A stretch of DNA of 64,000 nt, taken from positions 1-64,000 of the forward strand of contig QZCP01000200.1 in NCBI GenBank assembly GCA_003956705.1. The letters are read 5' to 3'. Below are positions 11,868 through 22,796 of the stretch, in pieces (within the stretch, counting starts at the first letter, position 1; each line of letters starts with the position of its first letter). Made by a program: the position numbers and the translations under genes. The notes under the pieces are model-generated. The model made no database searches, had not been told where the DNA came from, and saw only the letters and a program-made list of their open reading frames with translations. The stretch is from Brevipalpus yothersi. Taxonomy: Eukaryota; Arthropoda; Arachnida; Trombidiformes; Tenuipalpidae.

Positions 11868-13252
11868 TCAATCGATTTGAAAATTAGTCCCATTAGGTAT
11901 TGGAGGATTGTTAACAACTCCTGCAAAAACCGTAACACCTTGCAATTTATCTCGAATTAGGAATAGAAATGGATAATAAATTTGTACTATTTCGTTTTGC
12001 CATCTTATTGATCTTTTTGATCTTGATGAAACTGGCTTACGGCCTGAAGCTGCGGAATTTATGGAGCGAAATATGTTCATTCTAAATGATCCCTTGTGGA
12101 AAGATTTACTGATTTTCAATTTTGTATCGGAAATTCCAGAAAAATCAGCTTCGTCAGAGAATGGAACTTTCATTCCCATCTCAGGAAGAATTTTGTCTAA
12201 TTCATAGTCACTATGAATCTCGAAAAAGGGCATATACATGGACGCTACTTTGCGTGGCTTCAAATTGGCAAAGACAGACCGTAATCGCCTCGCATCAAGT
12301 TGATTGAGCATTTTTTCAATTGGAATCCCATACCGAAAAGTCCACAAAATATACATACTAAGCTCATTTTCAAGAGGCACCTCTGCAGCCTGGGAAAAAG
12401 AAACAATAGAAAAATCTTGGGCACAGAAATTCAAATGAATTGTGATCATTCTTACTTGAAAATCGCCTTCCTCACTCGAACAAAATATCAACGGTTTGTC
12501 ATCTTGAGTCTTCACTCGCATCATAACAGCTTTTTGAAATGGTTTATAGGAAAATTTGAATGTTCCAGTAAAAAAATCATTGAATCTAAGTTTCCAGCGT
12601 GGCTGAAAAAATACAGCATTGAAATCTGACATGATCGTATCTTTACTTGGTGCTGCCTGGAGAAACTTGACAATGTTTCCTGAAGTCTTATTTTGGACCC
12701 ATTCATTGATTTTATCTCTTGTATCCTTGGAGTTCGTAAAATTTGTGGAAAGTATTTCAGTGTGGTACCAAAGTTTTACAAAATCTTCAAATTGCCAATT
12801 CAATTTGATTTTGTTAGATAATGCTAACAAGTTTGGGTACTGAAAATCTTTTTCTCGCCGTTTCAGATCATCTGGAAACTGAGGAAAAGTAATAGAGAAA
12901 AGGTTAGCATCTGAACACAGAATATCAAGTATTTTATCAGTACACTATTGAATGCCATCATCATCCATTCATCCATCTCACCACGGCTGTAGTCCCACTT
13001 GGCCATAACTTTTTGGATGTCATCCTGAGTTTTGCCGACAGCAAAATCTCTTAGCATAGTATATGTAGACACGATTGCATATGGAGAGAAGAAAATATTT
13101 TTCCACGGCGTTGTATTCATCTGATATCTGATAAAATCCATGGCGAAATCATCGATTTCGTCCCAAATTCTGGAGGGAATCCCTGGTAATCCACCGCATT
13201 CTTGGGCATTGCTACAAGTGGTAGAAAGAATAATCAGTACAAGCAGATGCAT
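11868..13252 (-). CDS. Secreted serpin B with degenerate reactive loop (predicted non-inhibitory)
   Basis: Coding exons 12944-13252, 12456-12878 and 11868-12389 give 417 residues with the same two phase-0 intron positions as its neighbours. The 66-nt second intron has no stop in frame, so its retention would add 22 residues. The first donor is weak (AGT/GTACTG). Signal peptide MHLLVLIILSTTCSNA. Serpin features are NIFFSPYAIVSTYTMLRDFA, MGMKVPFSDEADFSGIS and PFLFLIRDKLQGVTVFAGVV. The hinge that should read EEGTxAxAAT is replaced by IFRSINSAASGRK, with bulky and charged residues where small ones must insert into sheet A. The following loop contains RSKR (residues about 367-370), a furin-type site. 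The fold is probably retained and classical inhibition lost (inference). Confidence 0.9.
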
Positions 13253-13736
13253 GCTGAAAAATAGAGCAATTTGAAGCCGAGTACTGAGACCTGAATCATT
13301 CCGACTATTGCATCTGAATCAATTGCCTAAATAAATTTCCATCTGTGAACCAGAAATTTTGATTTAGAGAAAATCTTTTGCTCATGTTACAAAGCCGGGA
13401 ATGTAAGACCAAGACGTTTGTTCATCCATGTGAGACTGTCGAGAATACTCAATTCTCGATCGAAAAATTAGTTCATCAGAGAAGAAAAATCCTTTTAGAA
13501 TAAATTCATTCCATCCCATATCTATGAGAATATATCAGCTAAGAAACTAGCTAAGAATTGAAGCTTCAAGTTTGTATTGAAAGGTTCAAAATTTTCCTAT
13601 TGATATTAACTGTGTTTTATTAGTTTTGCATTCTATATTCTGTCAGCTTAAGAAATGACTCACATTTTCATTTCCTTCGATATTTTTCTTGTTTCAAGAG
13701 TGTTATCGAATATACTACACAACCAAACATTATAGT
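13253..13736. other. Spacer between serpins B and C
   Basis: About 480 bases, AT-rich, no coding sequence seen. It should carry the serpin B promoter and serpin C 3' flank. Confidence 0.5.
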
Positions 13737-15104
13737 CTACAAGTTGGATGAGTTTGGAAGTTTGTTGATGATCCCAGCAAATAAGGTGATTGAATTGGAT
13801 CGATCTCTTACAAGGAACATGAATGGACGATTGGCTACAAAGTAAGAAAAACCACCAGAAAATCCTGATAATCCGATTTCGGTAGCTGCTGAGGCTCGTG
13901 TGCCTTCTTCATTGACTTCAATCATTGCTTTGTGGTAAGATTCATCAACTTTGAGCTTTTTTACTTCTGAGATCCCCGCGAAATCGGCCTTAACAGAAAA
14001 CGGATTTTTCATTCCCATATTGGTTAGAATCTTTTTCAAATCATATTTGTGCTCGAATCTGAATTTAGGAATCGAAACCTGATCATATTTGAAGGTTTTC
14101 AGTGCATTTAAATCAGCCTCTAAGTGGCTTCTATCAAACTGAGCGGCAAATTGTGCAAGTTTCTTATTGGAATCAGGGAGAAATATGTACATGCTGATTG
14201 AATCTTTGTAAAGGATCTCTAGAACCTATCAAAGAAGTCGGAATTCATCAAAATTGTCTAATTTTACAGATTTCACATTACATTTATGAACATACCTCAT
14301 AATCTTCTTCCATGTGACGTCTCAACACAACTTGATTTCTTTTGGTTCCTATGTTCATCATCAGAACATTACTGGATGATCCATCAGCATTTTTGAAAGG
14401 TCTCAGTTTTGTTCTATTCATACTGAATGATTCATTCCATTTGCCCTTGAAATGTATAGCATTCAAAAGCATTATGGTAATATCTTGATTGGGCTCTTCG
14501 ATCAGAATCTTCTGAATCATACCCTTAGTCTGCTTCGAAATTAATGAGTTAATCTCATCACGAACTTTTGCTGGTTCACCAAAATTTTGCTTCATAACTT
14601 CAGCAATGAATTGTTTCGATAACTCCATAAACTCAGGTCTCACAATGGATTCTTTTCTCAAGGCCAAGATATTACCACTGAGTATGCTTGAATCAGGAGT
14701 ATCTTTCAAGTAATGTTTTGAAAGCTATCATAACGAAAAGAGATGGATAAATAGGGAGAAGCAATTCAGATCTATTCCGAGGATTCAGAGTTACGTTATA
14801 AAATCACCTTTCCAAATTCCTTGTTTATTTTGTCTGGAGTATTTATACGAGGATTTTGATTCACTAATTCCAGCGTTTTGATGATATCGTCTCTTGTTGA
14901 TCCTCGAGATCCTCCCATGAGCCATGAATAGACAATCTCAATGCTCAAAGGAGAGAAGAAAATGTTATCATGTGGACTACTTTTCAGCTGATTCTTGATG
15001 AACTTGAAGGTGAAATCATCAATAGCTGGTTGAAGAGGTGACTTGAAGCTATTATCATCACAATGTACCACACTAACAATATGAACAATTACCAATAATC
15101 TCAT
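13737..15104 (-). CDS. Secreted serpin C (predicted inhibitory, P1 Phe)
   Basis: Coding exons 14808-15104, 14296-14724 and 13737-14225, phase-0 introns of 83 and 70 nt, 404 residues. Signal peptide MRLLVIVHIVSVVHC. Core motifs are DNIFFSPLSIEIVYSWLMGG, IMLLNAIHFKGKWNESF, MGMKNPFSVKADFAGISEV and RPFMFLVRDRSNSITLFAG. The hinge EEGTRASAAT is of inhibitory type. By spacing, P1 is Phe and P1' Ser (LSGF/SGG), pointing to a chymotrypsin- or cathepsin G-like protease (inference from spacing only). It is closest to serpins A and D and transcribed in the same direction. Confidence 0.93.
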
Positions 15105-16086
15105 AATAAATTTCTCTATAGCAAATCAACTTTTAAATGAAAATCTAGAAAAATTTTCAAAAGAATTGTTCCTCTTATACTTAAAGTGAGTTTATCGATC
15201 AATGAAATCCAGATGTTTGTAGTATCTAACAAGTATCGTAGAATGAGTGACTTTTTTATCGGGTAGAAGAGGCTGTGAAAATCTTTTGAGTAAGGCATTC
15301 ATTTTTTGAAATCAGACATAATTCAGATGAGTGTATCTATGTTTTGTCCACCAATCCTTAGAAGTCAGGTGTGTTTTTTTGACGAATTATGAACCAAAAG
15401 TTTTTATGAGGATTTTCTCTTCAGGATGGTGAGTGAGGCATTCCAGATAGAATATTCAAAAATCTCGATTAAACTACCAACTTGCAATATTTAATTGAAT
15501 AAATGTATATTCTTGTTTCTTCAACATCTCAGATTGGATTTTTTCATGAGATTCGATTTTATCGCTGAAAACTGATCTCTATGCCACCGTTAAAGCGAAA
15601 TCAGATCCCGTTCATCGATGTGATTTCTCTCTCAGCTCTTTCAATCGTTCTTACGAAGTCTGATCAAAGAATTTCTAGCCACAAGCACATATATTGGGAA
15701 AAAGAAAGCTTTTTATAGACTCATGAGATGTTTTCAAATTTTATGAAGCATGAATGGCGCTAGAATTCACTGCTCAAACTTGATTCGAAATGATCAAGAC
15801 CTCATCAATGGCTGGTAACTTTTCGAAAAAACGCGAATAATCAAGCCAATAATCCTGATGGATATGGTCAACTGAGCAGGGGTTCCTCTAAATTGATGGA
15901 AAATGTACAAAATATTTGCAGCTTATTAAGTCATTCTCTGGCCAGCATTAGCTTTTTCACCAACAACATATTGGAATACCCTCATTTTCGAATCTTTATT
16001 GATACAATTCCAAACAGTTGGATTCATTCCCTTCATCTATCAAACTAACAGACTCAAGTCTAATCATCTAATAAGCCCATTGCATT
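15105..16086. other. Spacer between serpins C and D
   Basis: Nearly 1 kb without supported coding sequence; a 60-codon frame at 15116-15298 is unremarkable. It includes the serpin C promoter side and the 3' flank of serpin D. Confidence 0.5.
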
Positions 16087-17413
16087 TTAGAGCTTATTGA
16101 TGATACCAGCGAACATAGTCACTGCTTTGGTTTTATCTCTAATTAGAAACATGAATGGACGGTCAACTATGAATTCAAGTTTTTCAAGGGGCCCAGAAAG
16201 TGCCTCCGTTTCAATATCAGTTACTGCTGAAGCGCGTGTACCTTCCTCATCAACTTCAATCTTTGCTATATGAGTTGATTTAGTCACCTTAATAGAACGT
16301 GTAGAAATTTTAGAGAAGTCTGCTTCATCGGAGAAGGCATGTTTCATTCCCATCTTTTGTAAAACCTTTTTCAAATCGACATTGTGATCAATCTTGAATT
16401 TAGGCACCGAAATAGAATCAAATTTCAAACCCTTGAGACTATTCAGCTCACCATCAAGGCTCTCAGGTTTAAGTGCGTCCAGAAGTTTTTGAATTTTTCC
16501 ACCCTTATTGGGTAGTAGAATGAACATGCTAACAGAATTTTTGTAGGGTATTTCAAGAATCTATCAGAGAAAAAAATTGGAAAGATATTCATAAACAAAA
16601 GAAGGTCAGTATGGCCTTTTTACCTGGAAATCTGATTTGCGAGAGAATGAAAATCGTTTGCGCCTCTTCGACATCATGGGAACCTCAGTGGTTGATCCAT
16701 CAGAATTTTTAAATTTATCTGGCTTAGTTCGATTAACATTGAATGGTTCTTTCCATTTTCCTTTGAAATATACTGCGTTAAGGATCATCATGCAAGTTTC
16801 CTTAGGAGGAGGCTCTTTCAGAAAATCTGGAATCATATTTTTGGTGTTATCCGAAATCCAGGTGTTTATCTTTTTCATGGTTGAAGGACCCTTTTCAAAA
16901 TTTTCCGTTTCAACCTTGGCATTAAATTGTCTTGCGATATTCTTGAATTGAGGCTTCACAACAAAGTCTTTTGATACAGCCAATAGATTGGCACTTAGTA
17001 AACTCAATTCTGGAGTATCTTTGGTGTAATGATTCGACAGCTATTGACAAAAAAAATTGACATTGTTATTATTATTATCGTTGACACTGTTGTGAAATTC
17101 AGATGTAAATCACCTCTTTAAATTCCTTAATTATTTCTTCTGGTTTAATTTTGGTCTTATCTTCAATATAATTGAATCCCAAAGCTCGCTTCATCTGTTC
17201 TTGAGTTTTACCTTGAGCACCACCCATAAGAAATGTGTAAGCAACTTCAATACTCAAAGGAGAGAAGAAAATATTCTGATTTGGCTTAGAATTTGAATTG
17301 TATTTCAGGAAATTTATCATGAACCCATCAATAGCCGGTTGTAACGGTGAATTTGAACCTGTGACATGGTAGCTGATTGTTATTGTTATAAATATAATCA
17401 GGACTGAATACAT
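16087..17413 (-). CDS. Secreted serpin D (predicted inhibitory, P1 Leu)
   Basis: Coding exons 17114-17413, 16624-17040 and 16087-16560, phase-0 introns of 73 and 63 nt, 396 residues. The start at 17413 opens a signal peptide, MYSVLIIFITITISYHVTGS; an in-frame ATG eight codons upstream is less likely. Core motifs are NIFFSPLSIEVAYTFLMGGA, MILNAVYFKGKWKEPF, MGMKHAFSDEADFSKIS and RPFMFLIRDKTKAVTMFAG. The hinge EEGTRASAVT is inhibitory in type; spacing puts P1 at Leu and P1' at Ser (TEAL/SGP). The protein ends KL soon after strand 5B. It is the 5'-most member of the array in the direction of transcription. Confidence 0.93.
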
Positions 17414-18985
17414 GCTGAAAGAAATATCAAAACACAATCGACAGAATCCGAGTGATTCAATCTATTCGAATCGAATGCTCCAGAATGTTTCCTTTTTCCC
17501 ATATGGTAAGAAAACTTTTTAAATGTCAAATCATATTTTCAGGAATTCTATATTCGAACCAGTTTCTTGAGATTGATTGGAGCTTCAATTTTCGATCAAA
17601 GCTTTCAGCATGCATCTTTGCAAGTATATTTGACCATATTGTCATAATAGCTGGCATAATCATCAGCCAACATACAATCAGATGGATGTCTGACAGCATC
17701 ATAAACAAGCTGAATGGCATCTATGGCATCTACACCAACAGCAACATTCCTAGCATCCCCAGCATCCACAACATCTTGAATATGTATATCGAGAATATCG
17801 AACTTCTATTAGACTTTTTGCTAGACTTTTGTAGGGTGAAAAATATTGTTTCGAAAAAAGTCTGACTCACTTGTTCCTGGGCTCATCTTTACCTTGATGT
17901 ACGTCGAAACACTCGAAAGAGGATCTCTTAATAGTCTTTTGGTCTCAGGTGACATGATTTTCAAACTCATCTAAGCCAATGCATAATCCGCTCGAGATTT
18001 CTTATCGGCTTCCACTATCACTATCAATGATGGTGGGGTGTGGGAAAAATTTGCACCCAAACTGAGAATTTCTGTAGACAAAGACTTCGGAATTCAGTAA
18101 TTTGATCGATTAATATTCTCTTTTAGCAAAAAAAAAATAAATAAATAAAAATACGATTGACTAAAGTGATAATCAATCAATCCACAAGTAGCCAGTGGAA
18201 ATTAAAAACCTCTATCAAACTTATGGGTTGAGCATATCCTATTTTAAATCTCGAAACTCACTTAAACGTTGTGAATTGCAGTTTCTACTTTTTTTATCAC
18301 TTGCGTTCTCGTCTTCTACGATCTTGGAATCTATCTGATAGCCCTGATTGATTCAGTTGTCTGTTCTCAAGAGCATTATCTATTACGAAGCGGAAATCAC
18401 CAGAAAAATCAACGAAATGAGACCATGCATACAGAATCAATGAAAAACTGACAGAACATAAAATTACAAGTTACAAGTTGACTCCAAATATAATGAAAAC
18501 CGTAGTTGGATACTCCTCTTTACTTTTTCCCAAGATATATCTGAAGATTCTGTCAGCAAATTGATTGATAGAAATGAATTGTAAGTTAATCAGAAGATTT
18601 TCTGATCCCCAAAAAGATTCTCATGTTGCAGGGTTGTGAACTTCTCTGATATGAAATCAAATGCTACCTTTTGATCCCTCATGAACCTTCCAATTGCTAT
18701 ATATGAATCTTGCTCAATGAGCTCCAAAAAAATTCTCTAATAATCAATAACTGTTTCGAAATGACCACTTGACTCAGGATATTCAAATTTGTGAGATTTT
18801 TCTGAATGATAATTTGAACAAATAGCAGTAATGTTTTGGTGTAATTATATAAGTTATTATTATCATTATCCATGTACAACCTATTCAATGGAAAGGTATT
18901 GGTTGTGGTAATGGGAATCAGTATCAATTGAGATTGAATAAGATCAAATGATGTGGAAAACCATAATATTCGATCTTGAAAGCAT
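17414..18985. other. Intergenic region between serpin D and PLA2 gene (divergent)
   Basis: About 1.6 kb. An open frame at 17452-17865 (+) contains a short degenerate run built on repeated GCATC units at about 17690-17770 and has no domain. An A-rich run with (AAAT) units is at about 18127-18150. Promoters of serpin D and the PLA2 gene should lie here; none was identified. Confidence 0.5.
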
Positions 18986-20699
18986 ATGTTGATGAAGTTT
19001 CCAACCAGTATGCGGCCATTATCTTATATTTCCGTGATAAAATTTAAATTTAAAATAGCTGAACCTTTTCTGGGCCCTCTTATATTCCTTCTCATACTCG
19101 ATGTGGTTCAAGCCTTTCCAGGTGCTCCTACTTTTTCAGGTAGCATAAATTTGACCCTTGGCTACACAAGTGATGAAGGAAATTCTCATAAAATTGTGAT
19201 GGTCAGATATGATGACGATCGAATTTATCCAATCTCTCAAGAAAATTTGAAAAGGCATTTGAAACAATGTAGACCATATGATATCAACTATTTCCCACCA
19301 GAAAAGCTGAGAATCATCAGGATTATCAAAATCTCCCAATATGAAATGGCTATATTGAGCGATTTTTGTGTTTCACACGAATCAAAAATGAGTTTCCATA
19401 TAATTCAAGATGTCACAAGTAGTCAATTGACTGGAGGAATTGTGCCCGGTACAAAATGGTGTGGAAAGGGTAATATTGCCTCATTTCCAGAGGATTTAGG
19501 AGTATTCTCACATTTGGATAAGTGTTGCTGTGATCATGACAATTGTCCGGACATAATCAGAGCAAAAGAAGCAAGATATGGGCTTCGTAATACTGCAGAT
19601 TACACTTTGTAAGCAATTGGATAGTTTATAATCAAATGATATTCTCATGATGATCACCTTGCAGGTTATCGTGTGATTGTGATGAAAAATTTCGTGAGTG
19701 TCTGGCCAATGTGAAGAAAACCAATGCAACTCTCATGGAAAGAATGATCACCAGAATAGTTGGAATTACATTTTTCGATTGTTTTGGAGCAACATGTTTC
19801 AAAGAAGAATATCCGATTAAGTGTTGTAAGCACAGGAAACCTCTGTAAGCAATATTCTATCAAATTGGCTGAATAACATTGGAAAAGCATGGTTCAATTT
19901 GATGGAAGAAAAGTCATAACTGATCAACCTATTCTCTTATATCTTTTTCAGATTCTCTAGTAAATGTAGTGAATATAAATTTGATAGAACAAGAGCAAAA
20001 TTTCATCAATTATTAGATCCAAAAGATTATATTGGTGGTGATATAGTTCATATCGTGAATACAGGCTGTGAAAAGATGGTACCCCTTACACCATGGGATA
20101 AACAGGTCCCCACGAAATCAAATGTTCCCGATTGTGACAAGAGTGATATGGTAGATGATGAAACTTATCAGGGGTATGATGAGGAGGATGAACAAGCTGA
20201 AAAGATTTATCTGGAAGATCTCAAGCCAAGTAACAATTTTCACACGATATCCCATGTCGATCTTGAATTCATCAAGCCTCTTACACAGAGTCCCACTGCT
20301 ATAAATTTAGTGAATGCTGGTGTGAGTATCAAACAGATGATTTTTTTAGGCAATAACAATAATGATAGATCGACTGCAGAGAACACAAAAGAAAGGACAG
20401 AGAAAACTGATTTTGAATTTAATTTTTTTGGTTTTCAGGGAAATGGACAATCTCCAGTGATGACCAACGTGACCAATATAATCAACATTGTCAATATTAC
20501 CAATATACAAAATATACAAACTTTTCATAATGCCTCCATAAACTCGACGAGTATTCATATTTATAATACAGCTCATATAATTAATGGATCCTATCATCCT
20601 CAAACGTCCAATGTAGATGTGATCTTCGATTCTATGAACAACTCTGGGATGAAACAAGAGGAAAAATATTTTCTCCTAGAACTACGATATATAGAATAA
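18986..20699 (+). CDS. Secreted phospholipase A2, group III (bee-venom) type, with long C-terminal tail
   Basis: Exons 18986-19608, 19665-19844 and 19952-20699 join in frame to 516 residues. A GTGAGT at 20322 and a strong pyrimidine-AG ending at 20438 bound a 117-nt segment that may be a third intron; removal keeps frame and gives 477. A hydrophobic stretch (FLGPLIFLLILDVVQA, residues about 28-43) is a probable signal peptide. After about 110 residues comes the PLA2 domain from about residue 155: calcium loop WCGKGN, the CCCDHDNCPD active-site helix with the His-Asp pair at about 184-185, GLRNTADYTLLSCDCDEKF, and the distal cysteines of the family. It should hydrolyse phospholipids at sn-2 outside the cell (family knowledge). 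The tail of about 250 residues is acidic, then Asn-rich with at least five N-x-S/T sequons. The start is the first ATG of the open exon; M9 is an alternative. Confidence 0.9.
20322..20438 (+). other. Possible in-frame (optional) intron in the PLA2 tail
   Basis: The segment starts GTGAGT after GCTG-GT and ends TTTTTTTGGTTTTCAG. It is 117 nt, a multiple of three, and contains no in-frame stop, so the reading frame is open whether or not it is removed. Only transcript data can decide. Confidence 0.5.
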
Positions 20700-21195
20700 A
20701 GAGTATGCAACAATAAACTACCTAAACAGCCAAAGGTTCAGTATAGAACAATTTTCATTTTTATTCATTTGATGATCTATTGAACGGGTATTTGTTGCAT
20801 TTTTGACCAAAAATGAATTTTTTGTTCCTCAAATGTAGAGAAATTCAGATATATTTTATTGTATGAGGAAAACTCTATTTGAACTCTATGTGTTTTCAGA
20901 TATTCTTCTGATAAAATGTGCTTCTTTAAACCTTTTTTCAATCAATATGGTCATCTGGAAGACCAAGGATTCCACCATTTTTCATCAGCATCTTGGAGCA
21001 TTTTTTTCTATGATATAGATGAAAAATTTAAATATCGAAATCAAAGTACTATTCTAAAAAATCAATGAAATTTTGTTCAATTTTATCAAAAAGGTGAGAA
21101 TCGTGGGAGTAGGAGCAGCCTCATTCATATTTTATGTGATATTCAGGCTCTTTAGAGGATTAAATTTCATGCTCAATCAATAGTCTACTTATACA
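20700..21195. other. Convergent intergenic spacer
   Basis: About 500 AT-rich bases between the PLA2 stop and the end of the secreted-protein gene on the other strand. An AATAAA lies just after the PLA2 stop (about 20711). No coding sequence seen. Confidence 0.5.
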
Positions 21196-22796
21196 CTAGG
21201 GTTTAATACTTGCCTGACGATCAGAATCTGTATAACTTGCAAACCATTTTGCCATGAATCGATTTCGATCTGATTTAGGTAGCATTCCTAAGCTTCTTTT
21301 ATAGTCTTGAAACAATGAATTCGGCATAAGAGCATTCATTAGATTTGCTCGATAATCAAATATATTGGGCAATCGAAATTGATTAGAAGATGATGGAGAA
21401 TCATTGATAGTCAATTCTTCCCTGTTCAAAGCCTGTAGATTCATTGAATCATGTGATCCAGTGTTGATAAATTCTCCTATTCCAATTCTCTGTATACCCT
21501 CTTGTTCCAATAGATTATTCAAATGCCTTTGACCTGGTAGAGTGGATATATCAACTTCCGGTATCACAGCAGCATTCAAATTTTCAATATTCTTATCATT
21601 CTCATTCATAGCTAAAGTTTCCATTTGGGATGGACCAAACTCGGAACTTCCAGTTTCACCCATAATAGTGAAAGTTTCCGATGATAATGGTGATGTTGAG
21701 CTGGATGATAATACCGATTTAATAGAATTTGGCACGAAAACAGGATGAGCTAATGTGTTTCGAGATGAAGAAAGATGTCTAGTAATTAATTGCTGTTGTT
21801 CCTGTTGCTGCTGATGTTGATGGTGATGATGACTATTGACATCAGAACCATTATTATTACCTGACATGGTCATCGATATTGGAAGACTGGCAACGAAGCC
21901 AGTCGATTCTATGTGATCATTATTCAAGACCAAAGGTGATTCCAATTGAGATGGTGGCTGAGATGGATTATCAGTTGGCTCATAATTGGTAGTCAAATGA
22001 TAATCCATAAATCTATTACCATTATCTTTCACTTCTTCAATGATAATTGGTGGCGAATCTTTTGATTTCCGGATGATAATTTGTGGCTGCTTTGGAGGTG
22101 AAACTTTGTTCTCATAGTTTTCACTACCAGCTAGAGGTAGAGATGAAGATCCTACATTAGCCAGGGAAGATGATTGAGAGGATGATTTTGATCCTCGAGA
22201 TGCTGTGAGAAAGTATTCAGTATAATCGATCATCAAATTAAGACAAATTCCAATTAGAAAATTAAGCTGATTTTTTTCGGTTTCCCTTTCAACTTACCTT
22301 TTTGATAAGGAACCATGATGGGCATCAATTTGGGCATACTATCCTTTGTTAAACATCCTAAGCCACCCATACAAGTGATTGGAGGCTTCATTTTATCCAT
22401 CCCAAGATTCCAATAATCCAAGCCCCAAACATTAGGCCTATCAGTGTACCGTTGGACGAGCATTGATGAACTTTTTCCCATGTTCGATAGATCTGTAGAT
22501 GATGATGTTGGTAAAGATGAGCCGGAAGATGCTTGTGGAGATGTTGATGATGCTCCACCGATCACGATGATGGTGTGACCATTTTTGGTTCTCTTTGAAC
22601 GACTAACCACTTGATTATTGTTTGGATTATTTGAATCGATCACAATTACTTCAGCTCCTGACTTGGAACTTCGTGGTGAAGATGATTTTGTCAATGATGC
22701 GATCGGAAAACTCTTAACTAAGGTAGAAAAGATGATCACCAAAAGAAATGAGCATGAAATAGGAGGGAAAAATCGATCTATCGGTGGAATAATCAT
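21196..22796 (-). CDS. Secreted low-complexity protein with dibasic site, function unknown
   Basis: Exons 22298-22796 and 21196-22202 (phase-1 intron, GTAAGT donor) give 501 residues. The N-terminus has a signal-like hydrophobic segment (CSFLLVIIFSTLVKSFPIA, about 15-33). A furin-type RSKR follows at about 66-69. A distinctive block reads WGLDYWNLGMDKMKPPITC and then MGGLGCLTK, holding the only close cysteine pair. The rest is Ser/Pro/Asn-rich with His and Gln runs, then an ordered-looking end, RLPNIFDYRANLMNALMPNS and FMAKWFASYTDSDRQ. The signal, dibasic site and small cysteine loop resemble a neuropeptide or other prohormone, but no known peptide is recognised. A perfect GC-type donor (CAG/GCAAGT at 21208-21213) lies just before the stop, so the gene may run on into further exons. 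Confidence 0.75.

Noticed and set aside
11868..12830. Single 320-codon serpin exon
   Set aside because: The frame runs through a 66-nt intron with proper GT and AG ends at the position where all three paralogues have an intron.
17452..17865. 137-codon + strand frame with repeated Ile/Asn/Ser
   Set aside because: Built partly on a short degenerate GCATC repeat; no recognisable family or splice context.
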